A stretch of DNA of 6,398 bases from positions 1-6,398 of the forward strand of contig MNYD01000078.1 in NCBI GenBank assembly GCA_001872925.1. Reading direction: 5' to 3'. The notes under the pieces are model-generated. The model was not told the DNA's origin and did no database searches. It saw nothing but the letters and a program-made list of their open reading frames with translations. Made by a program: the position numbers and the translations under genes. This DNA is from Dehalococcoidia bacterium CG2_30_46_19 (lineage in GTDB: Bacteria; Chloroflexota; Dehalococcoidia; GIF9; AB-539-J10). Positions 5,920-6,398 of this stretch are shown here, piece after piece. Position 1 is the first letter of the stretch. The number at the start of each line of letters is the position of its first letter.

Positions 5920-6398
5920 GTGTAGGTTTTCCTCATTTCGGCAATGTTTATATCCCGATAAAAGCTATGGCAAGGAGACTGGGGGCTCCTGATGGTAAAG
6001 TAATAATTCCACCGCCGATAACACAACGCACATTGGACCTCGGTGTTAAGTACTCACCGCAGGAAGCTTGCTTGCCGTATAAGCTCACCTTGGGTAGCTT
6101 GATTGAGGCTTGTGAGCTAGGTGCCGATACTCTGATTCAGGCAAGAGGGACTGGAATTTGCCGCTTAGGTTATTATGCTAAGGGTCAAGAGCAAATGCTG
6201 CAAGATCTAGGTTATAATGCTCATTTCCTCACTTTGGATGTCTCTCACAATAAGTTTATAAGCATTATTCGACTTATACAGGGTATGAGCGATAATACTC
6301 CTTGGCGTGAAATTATCTCGGCATTTTTTTTCAGCATCGGTAAATTATTTGCGTTGGATAGAGTAGAAAAGGTGGTTCAGAAAGTACGGGCAGTGGAG
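5916..6398 (+). CDS. CoA-activase-related protein, COG3581-like (N-terminal part)
   Basis: The first 161 codons of an open frame that leaves the window. The start is an ATG that overlaps the previous stop (ATGA). The opening VGFPHFGNVYIPIKAMARRL (3-22), QEACLPYKLTLGSLIEA (49-65) with Cys52, and ARGTGICRLGYYAKGQEQML (76-95) with Cys82 match the second, cysteine-containing component of CoA-activase-related systems. The Cys52 motif aligns with GVQDTCLPVKVFFGHI of the preceding protein, so the two are distant paralogues. This component often accompanies a BadF-type ATPase (COG1924), which could lie just downstream (inference). An 8-T run at 6324-6331 encodes FFF within an otherwise intact frame. 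The assignment rests on motif resemblance only; the function is unknown. Confidence 0.7.
   Translation, partial: MSVGFPHFGNVYIPIKAMARRLGAPDGKVIIPPPITQRTLDLGVKYSPQEACLPYKLTLGSLIEACELGADTLIQARGTGICRLGYYAKGQEQMLQDLGYNAHFLTLDVSHNKFISIIRLIQGMSDNTPWREIISAFFFSIGKLFALDRVEKVVQKVRAVE

Noticed and set aside
4967..6026. Other open frames overlapping the DUF2229-type genes, on both strands
   Set aside because: They conflict with two continuous, motif-bearing, tightly coupled genes and have no signature.

Overview
The window is a compact stretch of bacterial chromosome with almost no non-coding DNA. The only intergenic region of any size is 67 bases (3723-3789), between two divergent operons. I see no mobile element, tRNA, rRNA or CRISPR array. 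The tandem pair of CoA-activase-related (DUF2229-type) genes points to an anaerobe. Together with moderate GC, GTG/TTG starts and a rearranged fatty-acid cluster, this would fit a Chloroflexota (Dehalococcoidia-like) or clostridial-type bacterium. That placement is an inference with low confidence.

Layout. Positions 1-1420 (+) hold the tail of a CBS-domain protein followed, with no gap and in the same reading frame, by a membrane cation:proton antiporter. Positions 1426-3722 (-) hold a five-gene housekeeping operon, transcribed in the order yceD-like (DUF177), rpmF (L32), fabD, nusB, acpP. Its genes overlap or lie 5-7 bases apart. It converges on the antiporter with only 5 bases between the two stop codons. 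Positions 3790-6398 (+) hold a second operon: an M20 amidohydrolase with a TTG start, then two related DUF2229/COG3580-3581-like proteins. The second of these runs off the window.

How the genes work together. The minus-strand operon combines ribosome assembly (L32, the DUF177 protein), type II fatty-acid synthesis (FabD loads malonate onto AcpP) and transcription antitermination (NusB). It looks like a shortened form of the common yceD-rpmF-plsX-fabH-fabD-fabG-acpP-fabF cluster, with plsX, fabH and fabG absent and nusB inserted. The plus-strand operon couples a predicted metal-dependent amide/dipeptide hydrolase to split parts of a CoA-enzyme-activase-like system, whose substrate is unknown. 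The two operons appear to fire from back-to-back promoters whose -10 boxes overlap (3758-3765), so they may compete for RNA polymerase.

The items most worth a second look are the M20/DUF2229 operon, the overlapping divergent promoters, the CBS-stop-antiporter junction, the five-residue insertion in AcpP, and the altered C-terminus of the DUF177 protein.
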